Assembly: GCA_016110215.1 (NCBI GenBank)
Contig: JADWQD010000021.1
Coordinates: 186,001-250,000, forward strand
Reading direction: 5' to 3'
Length of the DNA: 64,000 bases
From: Capronia americana
Lineage: Eukaryota > Ascomycota > Eurotiomycetes > Chaetothyriales > Herpotrichiellaceae
In this document: in pieces, positions 53,140 through 63,844 of the stretch
Layout of the letters: each line of letters begins with the position of its first letter
Numbering within the stretch: position 1 is the stretch's first letter
Notes under the pieces: generated by a model
What the model saw: the letters and a program-made list of their open reading frames with translations, nothing else
Databases searched by the model: none
What the model was told of the DNA's origin: nothing
Translations under genes and position numbers: made by a program

Positions 53140-55904
53140 TTAGCAATCGAACAGCCCAGGCGCCGCCACCAAGGCTTGGGATGGCTAATGGGGGGAGGGG
53201 CGGAAGAACAGGAGGGGAAAGGGAAGTCGTACCTCATCCCAAGAACTGAGATCGAATGCATCATGGATGCTGCTGTCGGCTGCGGCGTGAGAAGGAGAGA
53301 TTGCTTCACCGCCACCGCCTTGTGAATCTCGTACTCGTTCCGTCACGAGTCGAGCTAGTTGTGCGATATCCTTGGTGAATGACAAAGACCGGAACGCCGA
53401 CGTGGCGTAGTCCAGGTAGCCAAAATATCCGGCGGCCATCTGCAAGAGGCCGAGGTCGGAGGGGACCGAGGGTCGACCGGGATGTTTTAGGATGTACACA
53501 AAGAGGTTGATCATGCCGACAATGGGGTAGAGGAAGACCTCCCTAGCACACGATTAGAACGCGTGCCACCAGATCAAAAGGGCGTCAGTCGGATTCGATG
53601 CCTCCTTACCATGCTGGGGCGGCTGCAGAAATTTGAAGTTGTCTCGTGATGAGGATGATGTTGCGGGCCGCCTCAGCCAGAGCATGTGTGCTAGTCTCGA
53701 CCTGGGCGGCGAGGCGCGCGTCGGCGCCGAGGTCTATTCCTGTCAAATTCCAGGGGTAGGCAAATACGCAATGAATCGCTGCTAGACTTCCGAAGTAGGC
53801 GAGGTGCAGATAGTTCAGATTGCTGATTTGCAACCCCGGGGGAGCCGTGCCTGCCTGTGAGCCCCGGAGCCTGAGTGTTTCTGGTACCGTGTCGTACCAG
53901 GACTTGAGTCTGCGGTCAAGCTCATTCACCGTCTCGATGGTCTCGGTGAGTTTCCGCCGACGGGCTTTGGCCGTGGTCATTTGCTCAACAATGGCCGACG
54001 AGATCTGTGCATGGTGAATGACGTGGTGGAAGAATTCCATCTTTCGAGAAGGCTGGCCCGAGATCGGTTCGGGCAGTTTGCAGTCAATGTCGTCGTCGTT
54101 GATCATCTAATGGACGTTAGGGTGGTGTGAGGGCACGTTGACCGTCAAAGAGTGGCCGCGAACATACCGAGGGTCTTCCGGCCCGATAGGCAATGTGCTT
54201 CTCATAGAAATACATGGCCCAGAAGAGTCTGCTTCGAAGTGCCACTTCGGATGGGGGAAGCTGCGCAGTCGGGGCTGGTTGCAAATGCAGCCCCTTGGAC
54301 TGCGCCAGGCGTACCGTGGTGCTGATGAGCATGTATTCCAACTTCGGATTGCCCAACCCCTCCACGAAAAGGGACTGCATCCAGGTCAATAGCTTTTCCC
54401 CCGGTGATGCCGGACGCAACTCACCATGGCCAAGAGCGCTTGCACTGCGGACAAGTTGGATCTGAAGTAGACGAGCTCCGTGTGGACGGCAAGTGCATTT
54501 TCGAAGAAACGCCACCCTTTGCTTTGCGCCTCGGACCATGTCTCTGATACTCCCTCCTTGAAAGTGGACGCCCGGCACCCAAAGGCATACACCACATTTC
54601 GTAGCGCGTACCATGCCGGATCGTCATCGGGCACGGCGCCTTCAAGCTGTTTCGTCAGGCGAGCTTCGAACGAGGCACAATCAATAATGTCAAAAGCCGA
54701 TTCGAAGGCTTGCTCGAAATATGCTGGATTTCGACGTGAGTGGCAGTCGTCGGAAATCCATGGAAAAGGAAACGACGTACCTGCTGAGTAGCTCCGAGCG
54801 AGATCCGGGTCCGGGTCTAGGGCTCGTGTGTTGGGCATGGGAGTTTGCATCTTCAGGTCATGGTCGATCTTCGTGGTCAGGGAAGCGGCACTGTCGCTGA
54901 AGCCCGGAGCGCCAACTTGTCGGGAAACCCACTCCGTTCCAGGGCTGCTGCAAATCGACAGATAAGATCCGGGTCCTAGAGAAGTTAGAAGTGACATCAA
55001 AAAACAAAAGGCTATACATGCTACGTGCCGTGTAGCTCTTCCATGGAACCCTGCTGGCTGTGTCAGTATATCACAAAAATCTCATCAAGCCAGGATCACG
55101 GACCGTAGACTCGGTGGCATTAAATGGGAAGGCCGGTTTGGGCGGCTGGGGCACTTCCGTACGGTTGTTCGCAATCCTGCTCGCCCTGAACTGGATGGAA
55201 TCGGGCGAAACGACAGGAGGTCCAGGGGTGTTGGAGTAGTCAACAGCCATTGTGCCATACTCAAAGCCAGTACCATGTGGACTTGCTCTCGAACCTCCAG
55301 CGTCAGTGTTGATTGTAGTCGAGCTGTTAGCTAGTTCAAGGCGGCGGTGCAAAGGGGACCCAGAATTGTCCGGAAACGGGTTCTGAGATAGCACGGCCGC
55401 GTTGTCCGGCTGTTGATCAACTAAGAGGTTGTCATTGCCGGGAAAGGAGCCCTGCAGCGTGTGGTTGAGAGCAAGGCCTGACTTGGGCGGCGCTGTCGCA
55501 GATTCAGTCCCAGGGTTGGCGTTCCGTTCGAGGGTCGACGGCGGTGTTTGGGCTCCGTAGCCTGCAAGTCCAGCTTGGTGCAAGAGGCTTTCTGCCTTCT
55601 CCAGTCGAGCTTGAAGAAGCCGCCGTGTCTCTTTCACCTCGCGCGGCTTTCTCTGGACTCTCCTGCTTGGCGGTGTGAAGTGACAGCGCTCGTGGTGGGT
55701 CTTGAGAAAATCATGAGCTGCTTCTTCGTCGGCATACAGGCAAGATTTCATACCACACAGTTCCGACACGGGTTGACCCCTACGAGCTTTGTGTCAGTGG
55801 GATCCAGGATCAGGAGGCGGTCCACTGTGCCAAATACCGGTACATCTAACCTTCTTCAACCGGCAGTAATCACAGGCAGAGGTTAACTTGGGGGACGGGT
55901 CCAT
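53140..55904 (-). CDS. Zn2Cys6 transcription factor (cluster regulator candidate)
   Basis: Nuclear activator-type regulator. Introns 55780-55837, 55701-55753, 55051-55103, 54976-55028, 54375-54424, 54107-54167, 53543-53609 and 53185-53232 give 773 residues; a 57-bp in-frame GT-AG segment in exon 5 (starts GTACGT, SYSAG to YFEQAF) may also be an intron (754 aa). Two introns interrupt the DNA-binding domain; spliced it reads ACDYCRLKKVRCTGVNPC and then RNCVTHHERC, a complete six-Cys cluster, followed by a basic linker and coiled-coil segment (RRLLQARLEKAESLL). The fungal_trans part shows GPGSYLSICSSPGTEW, YFEQAFESAFDIID and SRLFWAMYFYEKHIAYRAGR. The intron at 54976-55028 needs a GC donor. Placed between the SDR and E1beta genes; it likely binds CGG pairs in cluster promoters. 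Confidence 0.88.
54976..55028 (-). other. Probable GC-AG intron
   Basis: In the Zn2Cys6 gene. Only a donor at GCACGT joins ELHG to PGSYLSIC in frame; the nearby GT (GTAGCA) shifts the frame. Branch-like CTAAC and acceptor CTCTAG are normal. The preceding exon is only 22 nt. Confidence 0.55.
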
Positions 55905-57161
55905 TGTAACTGCCACGTTTACTGAGCAAGCTTGGACAGACCCGTGCGTGATGACTGCCACCATCAACGGTCAGGTACGGCGTGAGTTGGCTTCCTTTCA
56001 GCTATCAACGACGCGTGAGAAAGAAGAACAGGACGCCAGAAATCCGGAGCACTGGTTGCTTACGATTGCTGGGGTACAGGAGGGGAGCATAGAAGAAAAC
56101 GTGGGGAAGAGGGCCCGGGGGCAGTGGAGGAAACACTGGGGTACTTGGTTGCCGGCTATCCTAGGCCATGTCTAGGCAAGCCTCAGCATCGAATTACCTC
56201 GCAAAGACTAATTACACCTTGTTCATGCGCTGGACGCTGGACGCGGGACGCCGGTGGGATTTTGTGCAAGATTCATAAATCTACAAGTCACGCCCAATGG
56301 CTGGATTGAAGAGATGCACCACCTCCAGTCTCAGGCTTGTTCTAAACATTATTTATCGTCACCAGTCTCGATCGTTCACATTCGAAACGATGATCCGAGA
56401 CTGGGGACGCCTTAGCTTTAGTAACTTCTTGGATCCCCGTCCAACCGGAAGACCCGAGCTTCGGACCATACTGTAGGTGAGCCTGTCGCCGTACGAGTCT
56501 CGGCGCCGGGAAGTGAAGTCGGGTTGGAGGAAGCACAGCTTGCCGGAGCTCGGAGCGTTCTCTCCTGGAGCTCCGGACACAAATTCGGCAAAAGCGGTCC
56601 TGGCACGACTCCTTGTCAATCCAGGGCTTGATCGGGTCAAGCAGTCTCGCACGCTCGCCCGACTAGTCAGCTCATGCAGTCATGTGTGTTCCTTGCTGTT
56701 CACGACGCCTCGTTGCTGTGAAGAGATAAGGCTGCGGGGAGTGGAACAAATCAGGCTTCGGCGACGAGGACCCATCACCGCGAACATCACCCAGGAAGGC
56801 TAACCCCAACCCTCCCCGCTCCGTCGTGAGTAGTATGCCCCTTGCGCCAGCAACTTGAGCCTAGCCCTCAAAGCTACCGAGTACGCAGTACATCCTCCGC
56901 CCACCCGGGGCGATGGACGCAACTCCGGGCCACAGAACGAAGCAAAGATCCACCCAAGCCGCCGATAACCGTAAGCGACCTCACCCCAGACCTGTCTCCA
57001 ATGTCCATTACCGAATTCGGTCGTGAGACAGCATTGGAGTCGCGGCAATGCTTATTCATTGCATCTGTTGTGAACAACAGGCCTCTAAACAGATTCGTCT
57101 TTAATGACGGGCGGTGGCACGCTGCAAGGTGCACGTCTCGATAGGTTTGCCCCAGCCCAAA
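55905..57161. promoter_or_regulatory. Long divergent promoter region, Zn2Cys6 factor / E1beta
   Basis: About 1.26 kb. Inverted arms CCGGAGCT (near 56541) and AGCTCCGG (near 56568) stand about 20 bp apart, like the CGGAGCTCCG palindrome before the ABM gene. Short ORFs at 55888-56175 (plus) and 56342-56652 (minus) have no motif and are not supported. Confidence 0.4.
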
Positions 57162-58453
57162 ATGTTTCGAGCTTATAGAAGGCTCTTGGAATCAAAAGGG
57201 ACATGTTCTATACTGCAACCTGCGATCCGATCATATGCCTCACCATCGACACAGCCGGTGAAACGCAGGCTGAACGTGCCAGTGAATTTCGACGAGAGCC
57301 CACTGTTACACCACAGCTCGGAGACCTTCACGGAGACTCCCAGTCTTCCTCAAACTGGGACTTCGTCACGACTCAACCTCTGTCAAGCGGTCAACGAAGG
57401 CTTGCGAAGTGCATTGACCAGGGACAACAAAGTTCTCTGCTTTGGCGAAGATGTCGCTTTCGGAGGGGTATTCCGTTGCACCAAAGGGCTGCAGGCCGAG
57501 TTTGGCCCTGATCGAGTCTTCAACACGCCCATTACGGAGCAAGGCATCGTCGGCGCCGCCATCGGGATGGCTGCTGAAGGCGCAAAGCCTGTGGTGGAAA
57601 TCCAGTTCGCCGATTACGTCTTTCCTGCCTTCGATCAGATTGTCAATGAAGCCGCCAAGTTCCGGTATCGCGAGGGTCGAACGGGCGCCAACCTTGGTGG
57701 GATGGTGATCAGGATGCCCTGTGGAGGAGTAGGGCATGGCGCATTGTAAGTCGTCCTCTCCCATTCCTCGGGTTCTTGCTGGTTCTCATCCGGTCAGATA
57801 TCATACTCAATCACCCGAGTCTCTATTCAGCCACGTGCCTGGCTTCCATATTATCATGCCGCGATCACCGGCACAAGCGAAAGGGCTGCTTCTCTCGGCC
57901 ATCCTCGAGTCCGAGGATCCCGTGATCTTCATGGAACCCAAGATTCTCTACCGAGCCGCTGTGGAAGAAGTACCGGACGACTTCTACACTCTGCCGATCG
58001 GAAAGGCCGAGATCGTGAAGCCCGGCGCTGACCTCACGGTGATATCGTACGGACGGCCCTTGTACAACTGTTCCGCGGCGATCGATGCAGTCGAGAGAAC
58101 CACCGGCGCCACCGTCGAGTTGATTGATCTGCGTACGATATACCCTTGGGACAGGCAGACGATCCTGGCCAGCGTAGCCAAGACAGGTCGGGCTGTGATC
58201 GTACACGAAAGCATGGTAAACTACGGTGTCGGATCCGAAGTCGCGGCCACGATTCAAGAGCAGGCCTTTTTGCATCTCCAGGCGCCGATAAAAAGGATCG
58301 GTGGCTGGACCACACATACGGGACTTGCATGGGAGAAGTTCATTCTTCCCGACATTACGAGTAAGCGTTGCACCTTTTGATACAAATGGTCAAGTGAGCT
58401 GACGTTGCGGAAAAGGAATCTATGATGGTATTCAAGAGGTCTTGGCCTACTAG
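57162..58453 (+). CDS. Branched-chain 2-oxoacid dehydrogenase E1 beta subunit
   Basis: Beta subunit of the thiamin-diphosphate E1 component; with E1alpha and E2 it converts branched 2-oxo acids to acyl-CoA in mitochondria. Introns 57746-57797 and 58361-58415 give 394 residues. The start (MFRAYRRLLESKGTC) is a mitochondrial-type presequence without acidic residues at first. Conserved blocks: LNLCQAVNEGLRSAL, VLCFGEDVAFGGVFRCTKGL, RVFNTPITEQGIVGAAIG, EIQFADYVFPAFDQIVNEAA, then after the splice YHTQSPESLFSHVPG and PVIFMEPKILYRAAVEEVP. The FRCTKGL and MEPKILYR blocks favour the branched-chain rather than the pyruvate enzyme. It is convergent with the E1alpha gene. Confidence 0.95.
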
Positions 58454-58729
58454 ACAGGGGCGGATGATGAGGCAGTCTTGATCAATTCACAGGTATCCAA
58501 ACCATGCTGCCCGAACGAAAGAACCGAGTCGCCTCCCACGGGACCGTCATGTCTCCGGGCTGACGCCCGTGAGCGGCGCGCCCACTGAGATGGTCCAGAT
58601 TGGATGACTAGATCTTGATGTACAGTGGCGGTAATGTGACTGTTGACGAAGAAACTGATGCCTGCTCCATTGACTCTTTCTCTGCATCATAAAGGGCAGC
58701 TACCTTCCGATGGATAATCACAGACGTGT

Positions 58730-60325
58730 TTACAATACAGCTATGCCACCCTCGTAGTCATCAGCATCGTATTCCTCCGGGTATTTCAGCATCAGTCTCT
58801 TGAGCTCTTGCCTCTGAGCTTCCTGTTCAGCCGAGTGATTTGCATACACGTCGTCGAAGACCGAACTGAGAGGCGGCTTTTTCTGCTTTTCAGCATCCGC
58901 CAACTCGCGCAGGATGCTTTTGCGGATCTGAGCCCGGAGCTCCTTGTCTTTTGCTTCATCCCAGAGACCTTGGTTCTCGAGCCATCGTCGGAGTCGCATG
59001 ATTGCGTTGTCTCGGAGGGTCCAAGGGTTAACTTCATCGTGACTCCGGTATGCAAAGCTGTCGTCGCTGGTACTGTGGTGCGAGATCCGATAGCTCATCA
59101 TTTCCAGAAGGATCGGGCGACCGCCATTCTCGACTGCGCGTCGACGAGCTTCTCGCGTCGCCTCATAGACCGCGAAGATATCCGTACCGTCGACCCGCAG
59201 AGTTTCGATCCCGTAGCCGATACCCCGACTGGCGATACCATCGCCGCGATACTGTTCCGCCGTGGGCGTTGATATTGCAAATCCGTTGTTGCGGCAGATG
59301 AAGATCACCGGACAGTCACGGACGGCTGCCAGATTCAGAGCGCCATGAAAGTCGCCTTCGCTAGCTGCTCCGTCTCCAAAATATGCCACAGCGACTCTCG
59401 GGTTCTCAGATCTCGCCTCTTTATCTGCCAGTTTCAAGGCATAGGCCGCTCCCGTAGCATGCGGTATTTGCGTTCCCAGAGTCGATGCGACTGCGTGCTG
59501 CTTCGATCAGTATCCTAGGGGTCCCAAAAAGAGATCCACAGTTCATGCTCACCACTCCAGTTTTTATTTTGCCACTGTAGTGGCAGGGCATATTGCGCCC
59601 CTTGCCGGGGTCGTTCTTGTTGTGTACTAATTGACTCATAAAGTCCTTGAGCGTAAAGCCCCGTTGTAGGAACACGCCAGTCTCTCGATACTGGCATGTG
59701 ATGATGTCGTCTGATCCTAGAGCCGCGGCGGAGCCAACCATTATCCCTTCTTCGCCAGCGGAGACCTAGGAAAGACCTCTGATTAGGCTGCGACATCCCC
59801 CCTCGAGGCGTAAATTACACACCATGTAGAAGCTCAAACGGCCCTGTCTCTGCGCTTCAGTCATGATGCTGTCCAAGATGTTGACTACAACCGACTCAGC
59901 ATATTATTTCAAACAAAGCCTTGATTCGAAGGCTGGAAACTTACCCGTCACCATGTTTCTGTACCATTCAAGGGCTTGGTCATGGGAAATATCTGGTGTT
60001 GGCCGATTTGCATCCACCATCTTCCCTTCCACGTCCAAGACTCTGTATGTGGCGATAGGAGGCAACCTTTGCGGAGTAACAAAGTCCATGGTCGAGCTCA
60101 CTGGACTTGTTTTTGCGCCGGGGAATTTAGGTCTGCCATCCAAGTCAACGATCCGGATTTCACGAACAGTTGTTGCTCTAGGGTGTATAATGCTCACGAG
60201 GCCGAAATCTCTCCCATGGTCAATGTCGAACTCCATCGCGTCGACGGCTTGCTACCTCCAGTCGCGCTTCGTCGAATGAGTCTGCCGTCGACAACAGTCT
60301 GATAAATGGCTCGTGATCTACGCAT
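58730..60325 (-). CDS. Branched-chain 2-oxoacid dehydrogenase E1 alpha subunit
   Basis: ThDP-binding alpha subunit of the same E1. Introns 60209-60255, 59885-59944, 59766-59822 and 59498-59552 give 458 residues. The N-terminus (MRRSRAIYQTVVDGRLIRRS) is Arg-rich and presequence-like; the first intron is the least certain, since an unspliced start at 60236 is also open. Conserved blocks: PPIATYRVLDVEGKMVD, FYMVSAGEEGIMVGSAAALG, YRETGVFLQRGFTLKDFM, the ThDP motif YFGDGAASEGDFHGALN, and the regulatory loop YRISHHSTSDDSFAYRSHDE whose Ser is the kinase target in this family. The stretch after CHYSGKIKTG differs from the usual GSKELNFHTIS form. Opposite orientation to E1beta and E2. Confidence 0.93.
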
Positions 60326-60772
60326 GTTGTGTTCAACTGGACCGTGTACGGCGACAATGTCGATGCTACCAGCACGACTATTAAGGGAATCGTTGGATGC
60401 TTGTGGGTTGGTTGGTGGCCTCACAACTAATCAGGGATGCAGCCTTGAACCCCAGGCGCGGTTATCATCGGAGGTGTGGGAAACCAACTTTCAGCCACCA
60501 TCCTGCATATCCACACCTCAAGTATGCCGGACCTGATATTTTGGCCGCTATGCATATTTGGCGTTCGGAGAAACCGGCCTGTAAAACGTCTGGCGTCAGA
60601 CGATCAATGCGGAAGGAAATTACCGACGAGCTGCTCAAGCATCGTGCTAGGGCCTCCTGGCCCATGACTCCTCGATGGCTCGGGAGCTTTTATCTCAAGT
60701 TCAGATATAATCGGTGAGCAGCCGCATGCATCGGGGCGCTCACTTCCCGGGGAGGACTTGATTGAGAGAGCT
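60326..60772. promoter_or_regulatory. Divergent promoter region, E1alpha / E2
   Basis: About 450 bp. Holds a CGG-N5-CCG element (60576-60586). ORFs at 60306-60717 are overlapping shadows with no motif. Confidence 0.45.
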
Positions 60773-62478
60773 ATGAAGAGTAGAATTTACAGAGCTGCCA
60801 GTGCCTTCGGCCATGTCAACTTCACGACGAAGAGAGGGAGAGCGCAATCTCTCCTCAGTGTCAATACCGGCGCAACACCGTTCTTGGGCCAAAAAGATTT
60901 TCACAGCTCGCGTTCGTGGCAAGCCGTCCGCCCCTACATCTTGGCTGATATCGGAGAAGGTATGTCCGTGTGGAAATGATTAACCACCCGGGGATGGAAC
61001 TCTGAGTCTTGTAGGAATCACCGAGTGTCAAATCATTTGCTGGTCGGTCAAGCCAGGAGATCATGTACAACAGTTTGATCCAATATGCGAGGTCCAGTCG
61101 GACAAAGCAACCGTGGAGGTAAGATTGTGCAAATTCCATCTCGCAAAGTTTGTTGACATGGTGATTGCAGATCACCTCGCGGTTTGATGGTGTGGTAAAG
61201 ACTCTGCACTACGAGCAGGACGAGGTAGCGGTGGTTGGCCAGGTATTATATTTCTGCCTTCCAGAGAAACCCGTGTGGTGCATGTGTGCTGATCGTTACA
61301 CTCAATAGCCACTGCTTGATATGGACGTTCTTGAAGACGACACGGGCGAGGACCCCACCACTCTACTGGCTGCTGAATCCAAACCGGAAGAGATAGTCGG
61401 AGGTGTACTCGAGCAGCCTGAGGCTCGAGCCCAGAAGCCTCCTGCTAAGACCGCCACAGATACAGCTCCTAGGAGTACAAAGGAGGCGGATGCTGAGGTG
61501 CACCGGCCAAACTCTGCTCTTCTCACTCCCGCTCTCCGACACATGCTGAAAGAATTCCATGTTGACCATAGGGATGTAGAGGGAACGGGAAGAGATGGAA
61601 GAATCACCAAGGAAGATGTACAGCGCTATTTGTCGACAAGGCCAACCGCTCCAGCGATGATTTCCTCACCAGCAGACACGGCAAGAGGATCCGGCGGCAT
61701 ACCGTCAGCAACAACGACCGCAGGGGACGAAATTGTCAGTATGAACGCGGTGCAAAAGAAGATGTTCCAGGTCATGACTCAGTCTCTCGCCATCCCACAT
61801 TTCTTGTACACCCAAAATGTGGACATCACGGCCTTGAGCAGCCTTCGTCAGTCATTCCACAGAGGCAAACTCGTTCGCTTCGGACTGCCGACCGACGGCA
61901 CCACCAGCATTACCAAACTTTCATTGCTCCCCTTCATCATCAAAGCGGTTTCGCAAGCGTTTCTCAAGCACCCGAGAATCAACGCTCACCTGGAAACAAC
62001 AAGGGATCCGTCATATCCAGTGCTAACCTTGAAAGCATCACATGATTTTGGCGTAGCTGTTGACACTCCCCATGGCCTGGTCGTTCCTGTGATCAAAAAT
62101 GTACAAAGTCATTCCGTCGTGTCACTCTCGCAGGAGATCAAGCGACTCAGTGACCTCGCACAGGCCGGTCGCTTAGCTCCCGCCGACTTCCAAGGAGCTA
62201 CATTCACAATCAGCAACATCGGCAGTATTGGTGGGAACACAGTGAGCCCTATTATAGTGGCTCCGATGGTGGCCATCCTGGGCGTGGGCAGAGCGCAGCA
62301 AATTCCTGTGTTTACACGCGATCCCCACGGCGCGGAGGTCGTAGCCAAACAAGAGCAGGTAGTGTTGAGCTGGAGTGCAGATCACCGGGTATTGGATGGT
62401 GCAACGGTCGCAAGGGCTGCAGAACATGTGAAAGAGCTGATGGCCAATGCTGATCAATGGGGTCTTTATTTGACATAG
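60773..62478 (+). CDS. Branched-chain 2-oxoacid dehydrogenase E2 (dihydrolipoyl transacylase)
   Basis: Core of the complex: carries the acyl group on lipoyl-lysine and passes it to CoA. Introns 60960-61014, 61119-61170 and 61243-61308 give 510 residues. Presequence (MKSRIYRAASAFGHVNF). Lipoyl domain about residues 55-130: ILADIGEGITECQIICW and, across an intron, SDKATVEITSRFDG, with the lipoylated Lys. A charged Pro/Ala/Glu linker follows. The E1/E3-binding domain is LTPALRHMLKEFHVDHRDV with GTGRDGRITKEDV. The catalytic domain begins about residue 240; FGVAVDTPHGLVVPVIKNV and the active-site SADHRVLDGATVAR with the catalytic His and Asp are intact. All four domains are in normal order and length. 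No E3 gene is present in the window. Confidence 0.96.
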
Positions 62479-62893
62479 ACTCCAATAGGATACACCCAGC
62501 ACCAGGCTTCACATGTTGTTCTTCGTCGTAGCAGCAAAGTGTACTCAATGAATCACGAAATGCTGTCCAGACTACATTTTGAGCCGAAGTCAACTCCACT
62601 TTATCTCCACTCTCTCCGTTGACCATGCTGGAGAAACCGAGGACCAGGTAGGCTTGCCTCCGGGGAAATCCCATAGGAGTTTGACAAGTCCCCCCGAAGA
62701 TGCCGAGAACCACATAACCGGAGACAGGGGTGATATCCCGAGCGGCATTCTTCCTATGCATCGTAATCCTCGGCCTCCGGGGACATTGCCCGTATTGGAA
62801 GGTTTGAATAAAGGAGAAGCCCTCGTATGAGAGGACCAAGCGACAGAAAAGAGTGGTATTTGGTTTGGCAGTCCAATCGCAGAGAAATCCACA
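62479..62893. promoter_or_regulatory. Intergenic, FAH-family promoter
   Basis: About 415 bp between E2 and the FAH-family gene, both plus strand. Contains CCG/CGG triplets in several orientations. No gene. Confidence 0.4.
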
Positions 62894-63844
62894 ATGAAAA
62901 CTACATTTCGTCGCCTGGTCCGCTTCAAGGCCACTGACGGGAGCACCAAGTACGGCGAAGCTGGCGAGCACGTCAAGGTCGGAGACACCGTTCAGCTGTA
63001 TACTGGTGATCAACCCTGGGCACTCGAGACTTCCAAGGAAAAAGCAGAAATTGCTGAGGTACGATGATGATTACGTGCAAGCCTCATTGTCCAGCTTGGT
63101 CCCGACTCACCCTTGATTAGATTCTCTGCCCACTATCCCAGGTCAGCATCTTCTATGGCATTGGCCTGAACTACAAAAAGCACATCGCCGAGGCCAATTT
63201 GGATGTCCCGGAGTACCCGACTGTTTTCACGAAGCCGCCAGGTCAGTTTGCTCAGCAGACAGGATCGTTAGCTGCTTCCCGGGTCCTCACTCTTCACAGA
63301 CGCCCTGGCAGGCCCCTATGATGATATTCATGTGAATCGCAAATGTGAATGTCTCGACTACGAGGGTGAGCTCGCGGTGATCATTGGAAAAGACTGCAAA
63401 GACTACGATGGTCAAAGCGACGTTGCGGAATATGTGCTGGGCTATACCGTCGCCAACGACATCTCCTCACGCTTCTGGCAGATGCCTGCCCGATCAGGCA
63501 ATCAACACGGATACGCCAAGTCGTTTGATCAGTTTGGGCCGATCGGCCCTGTAGTCGTGTCGACCTCTGAGATCCCGAACCCAGGGGAGCTGGAATTGGT
63601 CACTACTGTGAACGGCGAGGAGCGCCAAAGAACAAGTGCTGGGGATTTACTGTTCGACATTCCAAAAATCATCGAGCATCTTAGTCGGGGGACCACGCTC
63701 AGGAAGGGGACGGTCATCATGACGGGCACGCCAAGCGGTGTCGCTGCGTTCATGAATCCCCCCGCCTGGCTCAAGTCTGGCGATGTTGTCGCTGTGGAGA
63801 TTTCTAGGATAGGAAAGATTCAGAACACGGTGGTGATCACATAG
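62894..63844 (+). CDS. Fumarylacetoacetate hydrolase family protein
   Basis: C-C bond hydrolase, decarboxylase or isomerase family acting on ring-opened oxo acids. Introns 63059-63141 and 63242-63299 give 269 residues. After an N-terminal strand region (RLVRFKATDGSTKYGEAG) the catalytic domain begins with IFYGIGLNYKKHIAEA. Metal ligands can be seen: ECLDYEGELAVIIGKDCKDY has the paired acidic residues, and NDISSRFWQM follows with the Asp. The end reads IPKIIEHLSRGTTLRKGTVI and MTGTPSGVAAFMNPP, the diagnostic family signature. Relatives include fumarylpyruvate hydrolase and 2-hydroxyhepta-2,4-diene-1,7-dioate isomerase. Following E2 in the same direction, it fits a step after ring cleavage; the exact reaction is not predictable. 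Confidence 0.92.
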
